From positions 59,051,508-59,115,507 of the forward strand of contig NC_052351.1 in the NCBI RefSeq assembly GCF_009727055.1: 64,000 nt of DNA. The letters run 5' to 3'. Shown one piece after another: positions 43,401 through 54,633 of this stretch; the stretch's first letter is position 1; each line of letters begins with the position of its first letter. The stretch comes from Benincasa hispida (lineage: Eukaryota; Streptophyta; Magnoliopsida; Cucurbitales; Cucurbitaceae). The translations under genes and the position numbers were made by a program. The notes under the pieces are model-generated. The model searched no databases. It was not told the DNA's origin and was given only the letters and a program-made list of their open reading frames with translations.

Positions 43401-44590
43401 TTTTAATTCTAATTTGAACGTTTCAAATTAACTTATCACGCTACTCTAAAGCTAATCCATTTATGAGCTAGTAGGGGGACCTCGCGGACCTACAGATCAT
43501 GGGCTCCAACGATCCGAGATTAATTGGCTAAACTCATTACACCGAATTAACCTCATTCGTTAACTAATGGGTCATTCCACTAAAGCCCATAGTTGAACTC
43601 CCCTAATTGTAGATATATTATGTCCACTCGATATAACCATGATTAGTAAGTTGGCCCTTCATAGGTTGTTCGTAATAATGGCTAGGTCAAACATCTGTTT
43701 TACCCTCGAGATTACCTCTTTTTTCTTAAGTCCCACTGATACTCTAATGAACAATTGATTTGTGATCCAATCAACAAACTGAGTCCCTCTCGGGCCAATG
43801 AGAGGGTAGTGCCCCTTGTTCAAGACCCGAAGTCAGCACTTAAGGGAACAACCTCTCTACTATCCCTAAAAACGGGTGGGAGTGAATTTCTTTTTGCACC
43901 CTATGTCCCCAACTATCCACTCGGTCTTACCCTGAAATGGGAGTTTATTGAGCCGGCACTGTTGAGCCAACTCTCACCTATGCAAATCTAATAATCACGA
44001 ATAAACAAGAGTTCATAGTTAACTCAGGATTAAGGTCACGTTACCTAGGTCATCGCTTTGAAATAGGCAGTCTTAAACAGTAAACAGCATTATAAAGCAT
44101 GAGTGACTGAGTGGTCCGATCTTGTACAAAATCCATTTGCACAGGATGCCCTCACTTCTCATGTCATAACATGTATGAATTAGGATCACTTCGTTTGTAG
44201 CACTTTACAACTCTTTGTAACAACTATAGAGTAGGCCGCATCCAATACTGTTACCAGAATAAGGCACCCAACCATATTCATATACTATAGATCGTTTTGA
44301 CTATTTACTCGAATCTGATCCACTTTTATGTCTCCACATAAAGTTCAAGTATTCATGTAATAGTCAAGGGACTTTTAGGTTTATTGTATTTCTAATAAGC
44401 AATACATATATTCAATAAAAACTTGTTGAATTTTCAGAATAAGTTTTATTATTTACAAACCACGAGTTTTAGGACATAAAACCCAACTTTAGGGTACTTG
44501 GAAACTATTTTGCTAAAACTAAAATTGGTGTTAAAATGTGGTTTAGCATAGACTTATTAAACTTTGTTCTGTTTTCAGCAACAGTTTAAA
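40411..44590 (+). other. Copia E leader (with a solo LTR inside)
   Basis: 40411-42609 and 44489-44590 are leader. 40740-41040 carries CGATCG motifs, 41050-41100 a GGTTCG-rich part, 41200-41600 the AT-rich part; two copies of a roughly 160-bp unit start near 42114 and 42275. It ends TTTGTTCTGTTTTCAG at 44580, ten bases before the Gag ATG. Confidence 0.75.
42610..44488 (-). mobile_element. Solo LTR of the C family in E leader
   Basis: Minus orientation; the start (44488) reads AGTTGGGTTTTATGTCC, the end is CACTTCAACA. Perfect TTAGG duplications flank it at 42605-42609 and 44489-44493. No internal sequence is attached. A donor-like AAAGTATGAC is at about 42730-42721 on the minus strand. Confidence 0.92.
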
Positions 44591-45160
44591 ATGGCTATAG
44601 CCACAATTTCTCTACTTAGCGCCGATAAGCTAACTGGCGAGAATTATGCTAGTTGGAAACACATGATCACAACTATACTTATCAACGAGGATCTTATGTT
44701 CATCCTTACAGAAGAGCGTCCTCCTATTCCACCTCCTAACGTCGCTCGAAATTTTTGGGAGGCTTATGAGTGCTGGACATGGGCGAACGAGAAGGCCCAA
44801 GCCTATATCTTGGCCAATCTTAACGACATGTTGGCCAAAAAGCATGAGCCCATGGTCTCAGTGCGTTAGATCATGGAGTCCTTGCGGGGATTTTCGGAAA
44901 ATCGTCTGGACAACTCAAGCACGAAGCTCTGAAATGCATCTTCAACTCTAAAATGGAGGAAGGCACCTCTGTTTGTGAACATGTGCTTAACATGATGGTC
45001 CACTTCAATATGGCGGAGATGAATGTGTCTAGGATCAATGAGGGCAGCAAGGTTAGCATTATCCAGCATTCGTTGCTGGATAGCTTCCTGCACTTTGTTA
45101 GCAATGCGATTCTTAACAAATTGGACTATACCCTTACAACTCTCCTCAACGAGTTGTAGA
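44591..45160 (+). pseudogene. Copia E Gag, N-terminal part
   Basis: From the ATG at 44591: MAIATISLLSADKLTGENYA, SWKHMITTILINEDLMFILT, EAYECWTWANEKAQAYILAN, then MLAKKHEPMVSVR and a stop at 44867. Further pieces in other frames continue the UBN2-type Gag (TSVCEHVLNMMVHFNMAEMN; NKLDYTLTTLLNEL). The start is well supported by its position after the CAG and by similarity to D. At least two breaks. Confidence 0.88.
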
Positions 45161-45754
45161 CATTCCAATCCTTACTGAAAAGTAAGGAGAAGAAGGTTGG
45201 TGAGGCAAATTTTGCATCGTCATCAAAGAAGTTCCATCGAGGTTCAACCTCTGGAACGAAGTCTACACCTTCTACTCCTTTCACAAGAAAATGGAAGAAA
45301 AAGAAGGGTGGTAAGGGGAAGGGGAAGGCACCTGCTAACCCACAGCCTGTCGTCAATGTCGATTGACAAGGGAAAGTGTTTCCACTACAACCAAGACGGA
45401 CATTGGAAGAGGAATTGTCCTCGCTGGTTGAAAGAGAAGAAGGCGGCCAAGGTGAAACAAGGTAAATATGATTTACTGGTGTTAGAAACTTGTTTAGTGG
45501 AGAATGATGCTTCTGCCTGGATTATTGATTCGAACGCCACTAATCATGTTTGTTCTTCTTTTCAGGAGATTAGATCCTGGCGACAGCTGGAAGCTGGTGA
45601 GATGATGATGCGAGCAGGCACTGGGCACGTCGTCTCAGTTGTGGCAGTAGGAGGAGTCCAGTTGACTTTACATAAGAAATTTCTTGTTTTACATGATGCA
45701 TTTGTAGTTCCTAAGTTGAAAAGGAACTTAATTTCTGTAAAATGCTTGTTTTAG
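45161..45754 (+). pseudogene. Copia E Gag knuckle and protease
   Basis: A basic stretch is followed by CFHYNQDGHWKRNC, a CCHC knuckle in which the second Cys is Tyr. The protease then reads KQGKYDLLVLETCLVENDAS, AWIIDSNATNHVCSSF: the active site is DSN-A instead of DSG-A. Next come VGTGHVV-like and VVPKLKRNLISVKCLF. This frame is uninterrupted from 45197, so the lesions are point changes in key residues. Confidence 0.9.
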
Positions 45755-45778
45755 TGTAAATATACTCTTGAATTTAAT

Positions 45779-46159
45779 GTGAATAAAGTGTTTATTCATA
45801 AAGATAGAGGTGAGATCTATATAGCAGAACTGGAAAATAACTTGTATGTGCTAAGATCGTTAGCCTTAAGTTCCCTCCACAACACTGAGTTGTTTAAAAC
45901 TATCGTATTTCAAAATAAACGTCAAAGAGTTTCTCCGAAAGAAAATGACCAACTTTGGCGCCTTCGATTAAGGCACATCAATCTCAATAGGATTGAGAGG
46001 TTGGTGAAGAATGGACTTCTAAGCAAGTTAGGGGAAAATTCTTTACCAGTGTGCGAATCTTGCCTTGAGGGTAAGATGACTAAAGGACCTTTTACTGGAA
46101 AAGGTTATCGAGCCAAAGAGCCTCTAGAGTTAGTACATTCTGACTCTATGGTCAGATGA
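45779..46159 (+). pseudogene. Copia E GAG-pre-integrase domain
   Basis: One frame with KVFIHKDRGEIYIAELENNL, ALSSLHNTELFKTIVFQNKR, QLWRLRLRHINLNRIERLVK and CESCLEGKMTKGPFTGKGYR. The zinc-binding His and Cys residues are present (RHINLNRI; C-x2-C). It ends at PLELVHSDS, the start of integrase. Confidence 0.9.
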
Positions 46160-47000
46160 ATGTACGAGCCAGGGGAGGCTATGAGTATTTCATCACCTTT
46201 ACTGATGATTACTCTAGGTATGGGTATGTTTATTTAATGCAACGGAAGTCTGAATCCTTTGAAAAGTTTAGAGAGTTTAAGGCTGAAGTTGAAAATGCAT
46301 TTGATAGATAGATTAAGATACTTTGATCGGATCGAGGTGGAGAGTTTTTGGACTCGGGGTTTAAGGACTATTTGATAGAACATGGAATCATTTTTCAACT
46401 CTCAACACCGGGTACACCTTAGCAGAATGGTGTAGCGGAGAGGAGAAACAAAACCTTGTTGGACATGGTTTGGTCGATGATGAGTTACGATTCCTTACCA
46501 GACTTGTTTTGAGGTTTTGCAATGGTGACTACAGTATATATACTCAACTGTGTTCCTTCCAAGTGTGTTGCAAGAACACCTTTGGAGTTGCAAAATGGGC
46601 GTAAAGCTAGTTTACGTCACTTTCGCATATGAGGTTGCCCAGCATATGTGCTTGAGGCTAATCAAAAGAAATTGGAACCACGATCGAAGTTGTACCTCTT
46701 TATAGGCTATCCCAAAGGTACACGAGGAGGTTACTTTCATGATCCGACAGAAAACAGAGTGTTTGTTTCTACAAACACTACCTTCCTTTAGGAGGATCAT
46801 ATTAGGGAGCATAGTCCACATAGTAAGATCGTGTTACGTGAGCTTTCTAACAAAACTACTAAAACTTCAACAAGAGTTGTTGAAGGGCCTGCTTCATCAT
46901 CAAGAATTGTTGATGATAGTTCATCTGGTAGGTCGGTTCCACCTTAAGAGTTGAGGTAACTTCAACGCAGTGGGAGGGTTGCGAACCCACCTGTTTGCTA
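46140..47000 (+). pseudogene. Copia E integrase
   Basis: Recognisable in pieces: YEYFITFTDDYSRYGYVYLM, a segment equivalent to SDRGGEFLDSGFKDYLIEHG, and NGVAERRNKTLLDMV, with stops at about 46305, 46325, 46420 and 46510. A basic RSGRVANPP-like box ends it near 46990. Strongly decayed. Confidence 0.85.
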
Positions 47001-48190
47001 TATGGGTTTCATGGAAATCCTAGCTATGGTAGCAGATGGCGACATTAAGGATCCTTGTCTTATCAGAAAGCAATGGAGGATGTTAACTGGGATTAATGGG
47101 TCAAAGCCGTGGATCTCGAGATGGAGTCGATGAACTTCAACTCAGTATGGGATTTTGTAGATCAGCCTGATGGGGTAAGACCTATAGGTTGTAAATGGAT
47201 CTACAAGCGAAAACAGGGTGCCGATGGGATAGTGCAAACCTTCAAGGCTTGACTTGTGGAAAAGGGTTATACCCAGGTGGAAGCGAGTCCCGAACATGAG
47301 GAAGACTTATCTCGCTGGTTGTCCATGTCTGAAGTCGATTATGCATCCTCTTTCCATTGCGGCTTATTATGATTTATGAGATTGCAAATGACATCAAGAC
47401 TACCTTCTGCATGGCAATCTTAAAGGGATGAACCATTATATAAGTGTAGCCCGAGGGATTATTGCCAAAGGTCAAGAGCAAAAAGTTTGCAAACTAAACG
47501 GTCCATTAATAGGCTGAATATAGGTGTCTCATCTTGAAACATCCGGTTTTGATACTGACGGATCCATATCGTACGGCTTTGACCAAACAACTTTGATGAG
47601 CCTTGTTGTCTACAGGGAAATTTATTCAATAGTTCAGTAGTTTTCTATGTTGTATGTAGACATTAATGCTACTCATTGGGAATTGAGGGACTACTATTGT
47701 AGTTAAGAACTTGCTAGCAACCCAATTCCAAATAATTATTGCGATGAGGCTTAGTTGCTTCTGAGGTATATAGATCTTTCGAGATCGTAGAATCAGTGTT
47801 AGCGTTTGTCTTACGCATCGTAGCATTGACAAAGATGTTTTGCTCAAGTACTCGATGCAGAACTCTAAAGAAGGCCACGAGTTCAGGCATGTAGTTACTT
47901 TTTCTAAGGAAATGTGTCCTAAGACGCCTCAAGAGGTTGAGGAGATGAGACAGGTCCCATATGCATCTGTTGTTGGCAGTTTGATGTATGCGATACTCTG
48001 TACTAGACCAGAAATCTGCTATGTTGTGGGAATAGTCCATAGGTATCAGTCTAACTTAGGCCATGGTCACTAGATCGCAGTTAAGAACATCCTCAAGTAT
48101 CTTCGGAGGACAAGGGACTACATGCTCGTGTATGGAACTAGAGATTTATCACTAGATACACAGATTCTGGCTTTCATACTAATAAGGGCT
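47001..48190 (+). pseudogene. Copia E reverse transcriptase
   Basis: Pieces match GCKWIYKRKQGADGIVQTFK, then a decayed centre; the catalytic box has become YVDI at 47653-47664 (one Asp of the pair lost). Later 47840-48073 reads MLKYSMQNSKEGHEFRHVVT, FSKEMCPKTPQEVEEMRQVP and MYAILCTRPEICYVVGIVHR, then a piece LKYLRRTRDYMLVYG-like. Many stops and frameshifts. Confidence 0.85.
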
Positions 48191-48620
48191 CTTAAAAGTC
48201 CACTTCAGGATCAGTTTTTACTCTTAAAAGAGGAGCAGTAGTGTGGTAAAGCACTAAGCAGGGGTGCATCGCCGACTCCATGATGGAGGCCGAGTACGTA
48301 ACAGCTTGTGAAACTGCTAAGGAGGTTGTTTGGCTGCGGAAGTTCCTGACAGATCTGGAAGTTGTTCCAGACATGTCTAGGCCCATCACCCTCTATTGTG
48401 ATAATAGTGATGCTGTGGCAAACTCCAAGGAGCCTAGGAGTCATAGGTGCGACAAACATATAGAGCCGTAGTATCATCTCATCCGCGAGATAGTGCATCG
48501 AGGGGACGTGATAGTTATGAAGATCGCTTTGGAGCACAACATTGCTGACCCATTTACGAAGGCTCTCACGGCTATAATTTTTTAGGGTCACCTTCAGAGC
48601 ATGGGTCTACGAGACCACCC
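48191..48620 (+). pseudogene. Copia E RNase H
   Basis: 48280-48471 reads MMEAEYVTACETAKEVVWLR, KFLTDLEVVPDMSRPITLYC and DNSDAVANSKEPRSHRCDKH. After a stop at 48471 the sequence continues through HLIREIVHRGDVIVMKIALE and ADPFTKALT. A stop near 48583 and small changes follow. Confidence 0.88.
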
Positions 48621-48733
48621 ACGGCTGGACTAGGGCAAGTGGGAGACTTTATTGTACTGGGCCTTAGTGCCCTAGTTTATTATTTTGTACTAGTTATTTG
48701 TACACCCCATTCACTTTAAGAAAAGTGGGAGAC
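48621..48733 (+). other. Copia E 3' untranslated region and polypurine tract
   Basis: Holds GGGCAAGTGGGAGACT and then AAAAGTGGGAGAC just before the LTR. No coding content. Confidence 0.75.
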
Positions 48734-49397
48734 TGTTGGGGATGATGCCCTAAACTCTCGTTGGGTCTTGTAGTTTGTAAACACAGTTTCGAACAAACGC
48801 TTGTGGTTTATAATATATGATATTTTCTTCACTTTTTTCTATGAACATTGGATGTTTTATTTGCTTTACCACAAACTAATAAACTAAGATCCCTGGTTGT
48901 CGTTTGTAACATAAGCATGTATGTGAAGACATACAGGTGGATCATGTCTTAAGTGATAACCAAAATGTTCTGTAGTATATGGATATAGAAGGGAAATCAT
49001 ATCCTTGTAACGCTATGAATGCAGCCCACTTTGTAGAACAGTTATAAGTGTTGGGACTTGCTACAGATGGTCTGATCCTGATCATTCATGTGGAGACATG
49101 TCAGCGGGGACGTCCTATACAAAAGAGTTTGTATAAGACCAGACCATGAAGTGTTATAGTCTCATTATATAACGTCGTTTATGACAGAGACATCACTTCA
49201 CTAGGATAACCATATGTAACATGACCTCAATCCTGAGTGAATTGGGAACTCCTGCCTTTGAGGGTGGTTCTTTGATTTGCATGGGTGCGAGTGGCCAGAT
49301 CGCCGACTAAAATCTACCACTTTGGTGATTCTTTTGATTTGGGAGCTAGAAACTAAGTTACATATAATGCAAATTTTATTCTTCTTAAACAATGCGC
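48734..49397 (+). repeat. Copia E 3' LTR, truncated
   Basis: Starts TGTTGGGGATGATGCCC and matches 38614-39280 for about 660 bp. It ends at 49397 where K begins; over 1.1 kb is missing. Confidence 0.8.
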
Positions 49398-50956
49398 TGA
49401 TACAAATTTGCGATACTACTTCTAGATATGCGTTAATTATGAATATTCTTGTAGTATGCCTTGCGTTGTCACAAGTTTCCTTACGTTGGAACCGTGTAAT
49501 TCCACCACAAGCTTCTCGGTGTGATCCGAGGTCGAACACAGGGACTGTTTGAGGTTATTGTGGTATGTTCGTGGTATATGCGACAAGGTTATGCAAAGAG
49601 CATGGAATGCGGCGGCAAGTCTTATGTACAAACAGAAAGAGAAAGATAACTAATATAAACAGCGCAAGTTTCTTAATTGTTTTGAAGTTATAAGTACGAT
49701 TCCGCTTTTCTCTTGGTGTACACCTCTCAGTGATCTACCGCACTCCCACATGTCTGTGTGAATTAGAGATGAATGTAATGAACACAAGGTTGCTTCCATG
49801 TCTGGAAGTACTACTCGCTTTAGTTAACGCATTCTTCTAACCTTCTCTCGATAGATCAGAATGGCATCTTCACTTCTGCTCTCATAAGTGAAGATGTCGT
49901 CTAGCATGCTTTAGCAAAACGTAGTTATCTCTTTAACACAAGTTAAGTACTCGTTTAATTCATATTAACTACCAGGGGATTAAAAAGACATCATGGAGAA
50001 AGTGATTCACAGAGGAACGGAAGTAGACAAAAAATGGAATATGAAAGCAATCGAAACATTTAATATATCTATTAAATGTTTGATACATGGTGTGTGAATG
50101 AAGAGATAAATAAGGTGAAATACAATGATGAAAAGAGATAGAACAGATACAAACAAGCGCCAACGCCTTGGCACCGATTCAGGTGGAGATCTGCTTGTCG
50201 GATTGGATGGATCAGATGGATGGATGAGCTTCCCTCTCAGGCTTGCTCAACCGGTAGCAGGGATCTCAGCACAGAGCTTCTCGGTGGGTATTCGGCAGAA
50301 TAGAACTGAGACTCACCTCTCGGCCTTGTCTCATCTTCTTCCCGATTTCTTTAGTTAGGTACTCAGCTCAGCTTTTTCTCTCAACACTTTAGCAGCAATT
50401 AGCCCCATATCCAGTAGCATATTTTTTTTCTTTGAAATATATGGGGTACTTATAAGTGAGGAACTTTGACTTCGGCCTTGTGGTCCCCACTTGTTGTTAT
50501 GGAAATTCTGAAGATGGAGGGATATTATTCCTTCTGTTCTGCAATCAGATCATCAATTCTGCACAACCGTTAGTTGTACACGTGTCTCAATCATTCGCAT
50601 GCGGTGTTTGTTTTTATTACCTCATGCGGTTGAAAGTCAGCTCTGGATCGACTATCGCATTGCGCCGTCATTGCGTTAATCGTCTCTTCATTGTTGATTG
50701 ACAGGTGCAATGTGACAGAGATGCGTTGATCAGTTCTTCTTGAGCCTTAAGCGCAAGCGGTGACTTGGTTTCCTGCAAAACAGAGTAAAATCTTTTTTTC
50801 TTCCATCTTAAAGATGTTAGTGGGTGTAATTGCGATAATTTATAATTATTATAATTCTGAGCTAATTTTCATACAATTGGCGCATATTTACTATCTTTTG
50901 GCCGCAATATCTAGATAAGGCAGTCTAAATAACTTGTATTTCTACAAGTTATTACA
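49398..50956 (-). repeat. Gypsy-like LTR of K
   Basis: On the minus strand it starts TGTAATAACTTGTAGAAA at 50956 and ends AAATTTGTATCA at 49398 (1559 bp). A TATA-like CTTATAAGTA lies near 50458-50449. The plus strand at 49517 has GATCCGAGGTCGAACACAGG, a box also present in the other two gypsy-like LTRs. Confidence 0.75.
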
Positions 50957-51930
50957 CCCTCAAATTTAGATACATGCTTGTCCTCAAGCATATCTTCTAC
51001 TTAGGCAATAAAGCTTAATTCCTATCCTATATTTTTGCGTCGATTGGTTGCTTCGAATATTACACTTAGACACATTACTTGACATCGCAACTTCTTTCTA
51101 TCCTTGCTAATTCTTAACAAAGGCATACTTTATTCTTCCATATAACAAATTTCTGCTAAAAAATGCTTTTCCAATTTTTCACAATAGAATGTTTTTCTCT
51201 TCTTGTCAAAACAACTCGATGTATCTATATGTGGTGGTATAAACTTTGCATTATTTATTAGAGACTGTTGGTCATGGTTACACTCTTCGTTTTGGCCTGT
51301 CCCCACGGGTGTCACGTGAACATCCAACTACAGTTGTGTGCCAATTTCAACTTTAACTCATGAATTTCAGAGGCGTTGTCTCTTGCATTTTTTTTTTGAA
51401 AGCAGACGCATTTTCTTAAATACTACATATTCTGATCTTATCTGCTTAGACCTTCCCCACCCCCAAATTTAAAGATGAGCAAGGTCCTCATTGCGTTATT
51501 TGGATGTACTAGACAAACACTTAGAAGAAAACTTCAAAAAGAAGGTTTGAGCAGAACTTTGAAATATAAAGGTAAAGTACTGCTAAACTAAGAATTAACT
51601 AAGTGTTAGTCTGAATTTACAAAGTATGAGAAATGTTTCTATGTATAAACATATATTACATCATAGAAATGCAACGAAGAACACAAAAGTAAAAGATTGA
51701 GAACATCACAAGTATTAACAAAGGATGATAAAGAAAAAGGCACAGGAAAAATGGAGTGAATATGTACTCATTGTATTGAATATTAACAAAGTATACAATT
51801 AATTACAAATTAACACAACACAAAAACTTGTGCTTATACAAGAATCAAAGAATTGATTAACTCATAAAATAATAAATGAATTTAAAAGAATATATAATGG
51901 TTGCATAGAAGAGAAAAAAATATAGGAGGA
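50957..51930 (-). other. K 3' untranslated region with polypurine tracts
   Basis: Next to the LTR, the minus strand has GAGGACAAGCATGTATCTAA then AATTTGAGGGTG, the typical 3' arrangement of plant Tat/Athila-type gypsy elements. A second GGACCTTGCTC and AAATTTGGGGGTGGGG lie near 51495-51455. No gene seen. Confidence 0.7.
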
Positions 51931-52740
51931 TTATTGCTGAGGGCCTGATGGGTCTGGAGGCAGATTTTGAGGTGGAGTAGGAGGCGCTTCTTCAAAATTT
52001 AAGTGCTGATAGAGATGTAGGGGCACCATCGAACCATGAAGATATGCGGTGAGAAGGTTGAAGTACTCTTGATTACGCTCCCCAATCATTCTCTGGTGCA
52101 TATGGACTTTATAAATATTGCGCTACATGTTGATCAGCGCCTCTCTTGATGTGGCAGCACTGCGTTGAATATCATCAATGTGCTCCATTACTACCTCAAA
52201 TTGTTGGTTGAAGAAGTGTTGTTGTTGAGAGAAAAGTTGTTGTGCCTATGATAGAGGTGATGGAGGGTTATGCCTGCGATGTCTCGCCAGCATCGTTTTG
52301 GGGTTAGGCAGAGGTGCCTTCGCCCAGTTCATGTGGGTCATCAACTTGCAGCGGTGGAATGTTGGGTTGCGATGATGATGCTGATGGTGAAAGTGGGGAT
52401 GCTGGGTAAATAGGTGAGGAGGTTGGGACAAGGAAGAGATTGGTAAAATGTTTGTGAAGAGGGGAAAAGGGTTACGCTGGTGGACTCAGATGGCTTGGAG
52501 GGCAAATGACTAAGGGAAGAGGGTCCATAGGTACTGGATCTTACGTTGGTGACTTCAGGACCTTCTCTTTTCCCTTGTCTTCTCTTTGTCATCTTTTTGG
52601 CCTGGGTTCTTGCGGCGCATTCAAATCGATCACGAGCCTCTTTACTGGCATCTTGGGGCAATGTCGGGAGTCTTTGAGGAGTAGCCTCAAGATTTTTATA
52701 TTGATGAGGTCGTGGACCTCTGGCATGGGCTCCTCATCAA

Positions 52741-53082
52741 TGCCTACGTCCTTAGACAGGCACAGACTTGAAACGATCCACGAGAAGAAGTACTGCCCCC
52801 GGATATGCCCCACCAATGCTCTGATCTGCCTTGCGATCAACTGCCCTACGTCAATAGGAATGCCGCGAGCGATGCAGTATGCAGCCATGACTCTGTCTCT
52901 TATACACATCTAGATGTGTATAAGAGACAGCTCATAGACAGGCAAGACTTGAAACGATCCACGAGAAGAAGTACTGCCCCCGGATATGCCCCACCAATGC
53001 TCTGATCTGCCTTGCGATCAACTGCCCTATGTCAATAGGAATGTCGTATGCGATGCAGTATGCGGCCATGACCCGATCCCTT
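52741..53082. repeat. Duplicated coding segment on both sides of adapter 2
   Basis: 52741-52892 and 52931-53082 are about 95% identical, both with TGAAACGATCCACGAGAAG and TGCTCTGATCTGCCTTGCG. Differences change residues (IARGIPIDVGQ versus IAYDIPIDIGQ), so two paralogous copies were joined. Confidence 0.9.
52893..52930. other. Nextera mate-pair junction adapter (artefact) 2
   Basis: A perfect 38-bp head-to-head Tn5 mosaic-end pair inside the K ORF. It causes false peptides MCIRDR and SYTHLDVYKRQ and a false stop. Confidence 0.98.
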
Positions 53083-54592
53083 GATACAGTTCTGTCATGC
53101 ATTGTTGGGATCAGTCGCTTCTTGACCAGGTAAACCCAGAGCCTTCCTTTTGGAAGCAAGGACTTGGCCTCCAGAGTGCGGATACCTTTGAGAAAAACCG
53201 ACCACTTCGTGCCCGGTTGCGTTAATATCCTCAACGCGTCTTCCATCTGTTGCTCCGTGGGATCATCATTAATTTTATTCCCTGGTGCATTAGGGTTGTC
53301 TTTCATTTGATATATTTCATTGATGTCCCTTGCGCTGAAGGATACTATTTCTCCTTTAAAGGTCATCGCATCCTTGTTTCCATGAAGACACCTACGATAG
53401 AAGTCCCGCACCATCTGAAGCACAGTGATGGATGGGCACTTGCAGAATGTGTCCCACCCATGTTCCACAATCACGCTCATGATCAGGTCAGGTAGTGGAT
53501 TCGTCGCAAGAAAGAAGCCCATCTCGATCAACATATCATCATTCTCCTTTTTCCTTGATGAATGCTTCCTGGCCGGTGCGGGTTCACTACTCTCTGCAAT
53601 TGCCTTGCCTTTTTCTTTAGCCAACGCAAGGTGGGCTGCTTGTCTTTCTTTCTTTTTACCACTCTCCGTATTGAACAACTTTTTATTATCATCCATTAAA
53701 CTCTTTAACGGAGTCTTTGACCAACTGTTGCATGCTTGCAGAAAATCTATCTAATTCACCTTTCCAAGTAGGTTCCCAGGTAGGGGTGTTCCATTTCTAT
53801 CAGCTTAAGTACCCCAGCCTAGATAAAACCCGCCTTTGACAAAAGGTCCCTTATAGATAGATTAATACAATTTTAATCTTTTATGCCAATCAATTTAATC
53901 CTATTAAATCGATTTATAAATATTAAACTAGGTTGCTAATCCCATTAAAACCTTGAACTTATGTCTATCTCAATCCAATTTTAAAACCCTTTTAAAACAT
54001 GAGTTTGCCTAAGTTCGCATGAAACTCTTTCTTCTCGATTTTAGTTCTAATTTCTATTATAACTCTTAAAACAGAAACAACCAAAACCATTCACAATGCA
54101 AAGCAAACACATACAAGGCATTCATAATGCTTACAAATTAGCCTAAGTGTGCTCCATGCATTGTTCATTCATTGCTACTTTTATATAACTCTTATACAAA
54201 TAAGCAGCGAACCAAGCAAACATGTTTCCATTTACCCTTATACTATAACGCTTATAATATAAAGATGATGCGTGAATATGCTTACTGCATGTACAAATAT
54301 AACTCTTATATTTTCATGATGCATGCACATGCACTCTTGTAATTTCATCATGCCATATTATAACACTTATAATACATGATGCATGAATAATTGCACAACC
54401 TCATATGGGTTTCAAAACTATATGTCATACATTATGCCATATAAACCACATACATCTCTTTTATATTAAATAATAAGTTGATGAACTGGGATAATTAGCC
54501 TCAAAATTCACAAAACTAAAGCTAACTATTACAAAAGCAAAGAGTCTCTGGTTCAAACAGGCGAACCACGTTTTGAACCATCTAGGTGAAGC

Positions 54593-54630
54593 CTGTCTCT
54601 TATACACATCTAGATGTGTATAAGAGACAG
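54593..54630. other. Nextera mate-pair junction adapter (artefact) 3
   Basis: A perfect 38-bp head-to-head Tn5 mosaic-end pair. Confidence 0.98.
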
Positions 54631-54633
54631 CAA

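Larger units (their letters stand above)
38614..49397 (+). mobile_element. Ty1/copia element 'E', inserted in D leader
   Basis: 5' LTR 38614-40394, primer site, leader with a solo LTR inside, Gag, protease, integrase, RT, RNase H, polypurine tract, and a 3' LTR that is cut off near 49397. It is the only member of its group here with a Gag knuckle region. Left flank GATAT (38609-38613) is the likely target site; the right flank was lost with K. Confidence 0.85.
49398..53696 (-). mobile_element. Gypsy-like element 'K', 3' part only
   Basis: LTR 50956-49398, polypurine tract, 1-kb untranslated region, and ORF 53696-51931. No 5' LTR, gag or pol is seen; upstream the sequence is D leader. It could be the 3' half of a Tat/Athila-like element or a non-autonomous derivative. 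Confidence 0.6.
51931..53696 (-). pseudogene. 'Putative plant transposon protein' ORF, split by an adapter
   Basis: From the ATG at 53696: basic N-terminus (GKKKERQAAHLALAKEKGKA), a nuclear-signal-like RKHSSRKKEND, then MVRDFYRRCLHGNKDAMTFK, GEIVSFSARDINEIYQMKDN, IRTLEAKSLLPKGRLWVYLV, RLIPTMHDRTVSRDRVMAAY and IDIGQLIARQIRALVGHIRG. This matches what I remember as the PF20167-type domain found in plant repeats. The frame ends artificially at 52932 beside the adapter; the C-terminus (basic KRLVIDLN, Ser/Pro-rich, Gln-rich and LLTAYLHGSMVPLHLYQHLN) continues to a TAA at 51931, with a TAG near 52120 and frame changes. Function unknown. The ATG and first dozen codons come from D leader sequence. 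Confidence 0.75.

Noticed and set aside
50125..50701. Frames of 77-81 codons in the K LTR
   Set aside because: They lie in LTR sequence, opposite to the element's direction, and match no known family.
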